Positions 5,818 to 7,405 of a stretch of 7,405 nt of DNA are shown one piece after another. Below the pieces are notes generated by a model. It saw only the letters and a list, made by a program, of their open reading frames with translations. It was not told where the DNA came from and did no database searches. This DNA is from Coriobacteriales bacterium (GTDB lineage: Bacteria; Actinomycetota; Coriobacteriia; Coriobacteriales; UBA8131): contig JAIRUT010000109.1 of assembly GCA_031254255.1 (NCBI GenBank), forward strand, positions 1 to 7,405. The letters are read 5' to 3'. Numbering within the stretch: the first letter of the stretch is position 1; the number at the start of each line of letters is the position of its first letter. A program made the position numbers and the translations under genes.

Positions 5818-6561
5818 GTGAGAATTGAGACATTATCCGTTTTTCCCCAGATGTTCGAGCATCCGAACTCAGCGGTATCCACCTCAATTATCGGTCGAGC
5901 CCAAGACAAAGGCATCTTCCAGCTTGTTAACCATGATCTGCGGGACTGGACGCATGATCGTCATCGGACTACCGATGACGAGCCATTCGGCGGTGGCCAG
6001 GGGTTGTTGATGAAAATCGAACCGGTCTTTGAGGCCTTAGATGACCTGACAGCCAATGAACCCGCCGAAGTCATATTTTTTGCCCCATTCGGACAGCGCT
6101 ATGATCAAAAAATAGCTGCTGATTTGGTCGAACGTCAGCGTCTTCTGTTGGTTTGTGGCCGCTATGAGGGGTTTGATGAGAGAGTCTACAGTCGTGCCGA
6201 TCGTATTATCTCCCTTGGCGATTTCATTTTAACCGGCGCTGAGTTGGCTGCCATGTGTCTGATTGATTCGGTCGTCCGCCTTTTGCCGGGCGCCTTAGGA
6301 GATGAGCGATCAGCTCGAGATGAGAGCTTCAGCGACGGCTTGATCGAGTATCCCCAGTACACACGACCGGCTTCATGGCGAGGAATGGATGTTCCGGAGA
6401 TTTTATTGAGCGGTAATCATGCCTTGATTGAGCGCTGGCGTCGTCAACAGTCTATAATCAAAACGGCAATTTTTCGCCCCGACCTGCTGTTTGGGGTTAA
6501 TCTTAATGATGAGGAGAAAACCTTGGCTATCGATGCTGTAAAAGAATACTCGATTGAATAA
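5818..6561 (+). CDS. trmD: tRNA (guanine37-N1)-methyltransferase TrmD
   Basis: TrmD uses S-adenosylmethionine to make m1G at position 37, next to the anticodon, of tRNAs with G36, preventing +1 frameshifting. Seen in sequence: MRIETLSVFPQMF at the start; the DWTHDRHRTTDDEPFGGGQG stretch (43-62); LVCGRYEGFDERV (111-123) and ISLGDFILTGAE (131-142), the trefoil-knot loops that hold the cofactor; R154; SFSDGLIEYPQYTRP (170-184); and LLSGNHALIERWR (196-208). Numbering matches E. coli TrmD in this region. Two differences are worth noting: Ala141 where E. coli has Gly in the cofactor loop, and Glu169 at the position of the proposed catalytic Asp. Length (247) is normal. The GTG start has AGGAG (5805-5809) 8 bases upstream and follows rimM by 18 bases, so the genes are cotranscribed. 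rplS, the usual next gene, is not present downstream. Confidence 0.97.
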   Translation: MRIETLSVFPQMFEHPNSAVSTSIIGRAQDKGIFQLVNHDLRDWTHDRHRTTDDEPFGGGQGLLMKIEPVFEALDDLTANEPAEVIFFAPFGQRYDQKIAADLVERQRLLLVCGRYEGFDERVYSRADRIISLGDFILTGAELAAMCLIDSVVRLLPGALGDERSARDESFSDGLIEYPQYTRPASWRGMDVPEILLSGNHALIERWRRQQSIIKTAIFRPDLLFGVNLNDEEKTLAIDAVKEYSIE

Positions 6562-6653
6562 TAGACCGTAGGCCGATCGGTAATTCGAGCTTTAAGCTGA
6601 GCAGCGGACTTATAGCAGAGTTTTGGGGCAAAGTGCAGGGGACATCAGGAATA

Positions 6654-7265
6654 ATGGCTTATACAGACAGAGCGAAACATATGAAAATTGACGAGTCGGA
6701 GAATCTTAAATCACCGCTGCGCAGTATTTTGGAGCTGCTGGTTGTCGTCGTCGTGACCATCGTCGTTGTCTTGCTCATCAAGACTTTCGTGATCGACCAG
6801 TACACAGTACCAACCGGATCCATGGAGACGACCATCGATATCGGTGATCATGTCTTGGCGGAAAAGATCACGCCACATTTCTCGGCACCCAAGCCACAGC
6901 AGATTGTCACCTTTCGTGATCCTATCTATGATCCGAATGTGGACAAAACAGTAAAGACTCTGATAAAGCGGGTGATCGCAGTCGGTGGCCAAACCGTCGA
7001 CCTGCGAAACGGTGTGGTTTATGTTGATAACGTGGCGCTTGATGAGCCCTATACGCATGGACAGCTTTCCTATCCAATTGACAATGATATGGATTCGATT
7101 GGCATCGACTATCCTTATACAGTGCCCGAGGGATATATCTGGGTGATGGGGGACAACCGCGAGTCTTCCAAGGACAGCCGGGTCTTCGGTCCCGTTGCTG
7201 TCAAAGAAGTCAGCGCATATGCAATATTGAGAATCTGGCCATTAAATAGATTCGGTACCTTATAA
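6654..7265 (+). CDS. lepB: Signal peptidase I
   Basis: Type I signal peptidase cleaves signal peptides from exported proteins on the outer face of the membrane. With the ATG at 6654 the protein is 203 residues: a short cytoplasmic N-terminus, one strongly hydrophobic anchor (about 24-45, rich in Val and Leu), then the catalytic domain. The nucleophile Ser56 lies in [10 protein letters not shown]; the general-base Lys105 in [13 protein letters not shown]; and the box E motif [15 protein letters not shown] spans about 166-180. The Ser/Lys pair, PTGSME and single anchor fit the Gram-positive and chloroplast-like subtype. Start choice is uncertain. An in-frame GTG at 6633 would add seven residues but has a poor upstream site; the ATG at 6654 has AGGGGA 11 bases upstream; an ATG at 6681 is also possible. 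The 92-base gap after trmD shows no terminator, so it is probably in the same transcript. glyQ follows after 26 bases. Confidence 0.95.
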   Translation: MAYTDRAKHMKIDESENLKSPLRSILELLVVVVVTIVVVLLIKTFVIDQYTVPTGSMETTIDIGDHVLAEKITPHFSAPKPQQIVTFRDPIYDPNVDKTVKTLIKRVIAVGGQTVDLRNGVVYVDNVALDEPYTHGQLSYPIDNDMDSIGIDYPYTVPEGYIWVMGDNRESSKDSRVFGPVAVKEVSAYAILRIWPLNRFGTL

Positions 7266-7278
7266 ATAAAAATAAATC

Positions 7279-7290
7279 AAGGAGTGGTGA
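7279..7290 (+). promoter_or_regulatory. glyQ: Strong ribosome binding site for glyQ
   Basis: AAGGAGTGGTGA closely resembles the complement of the 16S rRNA 3' end (AAGGAGGTGA, with two extra bases). GGAG ends 7 bases before the TTG at 7292 and fixes that start. The preceding bases 7261-7280 are almost all A and T. Confidence 0.8.
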
Positions 7291-7291
7291 A

Positions 7292-7405
7292 TTGAACTTT
7301 CAGGATATTATTCTCAAACTGCAGCGATTTTGGGCTGACCAGGGCTGCGTGGTTCTGCAGCCATATGACAACGAGGTCGGAGCTGGCACTTTCCATCCGG
7401 CCACA
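7292..7405 (+). CDS. glyQ: Glycyl-tRNA synthetase alpha subunit, first 38 residues (3' end outside window)
   Basis: This is the start of the alpha subunit of the bacterial alpha2beta2 glycyl-tRNA synthetase, which charges tRNA-Gly and whose alpha subunit carries the class II catalytic core. The visible residues [20 protein letters not shown], then [16 protein letters not shown], match the family's N-terminal signature (FQ-ILxLQxFWxxQGC and QPYD-EVGAGT). The TTG start is set by the strong ribosome binding site. Because the window ends here, a separate glyS cannot be distinguished from a fused GlyQS protein. It follows lepB by 26 bases with no terminator, so cotranscription is likely. Confidence 0.96.
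   Translation, partial: MNFQDIILKLQRFWADQGCVVLQPYDNEVGAGTFHPAT

Noticed and set aside
5300..5887. 195-codon minus-strand open frame across rimM and the start of trmD
   Set aside because: It spans two real genes on the opposite strand and shows no recognisable domain; it is open by chance, helped by the inserted segments.
6633..6653. GTG start for lepB seven codons upstream
   Set aside because: The GGGG at 6625-6628 is a poor and too-close binding site, and the added residues are not typical. The ATG at 6654 is preferred, though 6633 cannot be excluded.
7227..7266. Possible glyQ promoter (TTGAGA at 7227, TATAAA at 7261)
   Set aside because: The two hexamers are 28 bases apart, far from the usual 16-18, and no other -35 box fits TATAAA.
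1..7405. CRISPR array, tRNA, defence genes or a new multi-gene system
   Set aside because: No spaced direct repeats, tRNA-like cloverleaf or unknown gene was seen; apart from short gaps, the window is filled by recognised housekeeping genes.

Overview
The window is a dense, single-strand stretch of bacterial housekeeping genes, all reading left to right. From left to right it holds the 3' part of a membrane pyrophosphatase gene (hppA), the primase and primary sigma factor genes (dnaG, rpoD), a ribosome-maturation cluster (rpsP, khpA, rimM, trmD), signal peptidase I (lepB), and the first 38 codons of the glycyl-tRNA synthetase alpha subunit (glyQ). No tRNA, rRNA, CRISPR array, complete transposon or phage gene is visible.

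Lineage is an inference. Membrane pyrophosphatase, a KH-domain gene between rpsP and rimM, a PTGSME-type signal peptidase, a Firmicutes-like RpoD N-terminus, good AGGAG Shine-Dalgarno sites and many GTG/TTG starts together suggest an anaerobic Firmicutes (Clostridia-like) bacterium. G+C content looks close to or slightly above 50%. Nothing here fixes the genus.

Layout: positions 1-790 encode the ion pump and end in an elaborate hairpin followed by a T-rich run (811-885). dnaG starts only 20 bases later, with no recognisable ribosome binding site. dnaG and rpoD (905-4451) form the core of the classic macromolecular-synthesis operon. A good sigma-A-type promoter (4453-4481) just after the rpoD stop starts a second unit, rpsP-khpA-rimM-trmD, followed by lepB and glyQ. 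rplS, the usual gene after trmD, is absent between trmD and lepB. In Bacillus-type genomes glyQS sits upstream of dnaG-rpoD, so the rpsP block here lies between genes that are often close neighbours.

The genes cover replication priming, promoter recognition, 30S assembly (S16, RimM), tRNA m1G37 modification, protein export and tRNA charging. I do not see a new multi-gene system. The notable features are insertions inside essential genes. A 45-base perfect-ended inverted repeat with a GGGGACGGTTC core, resembling a REP-type element, sits in frame in rimM. rimM also has a second insertion of about 45 residues in its N-terminal domain. dnaG has a Gly/Ala/Val-rich linker built from 21-base repeats. 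TrmD has two substitutions at positions that matter in the E. coli enzyme (A141, E169).
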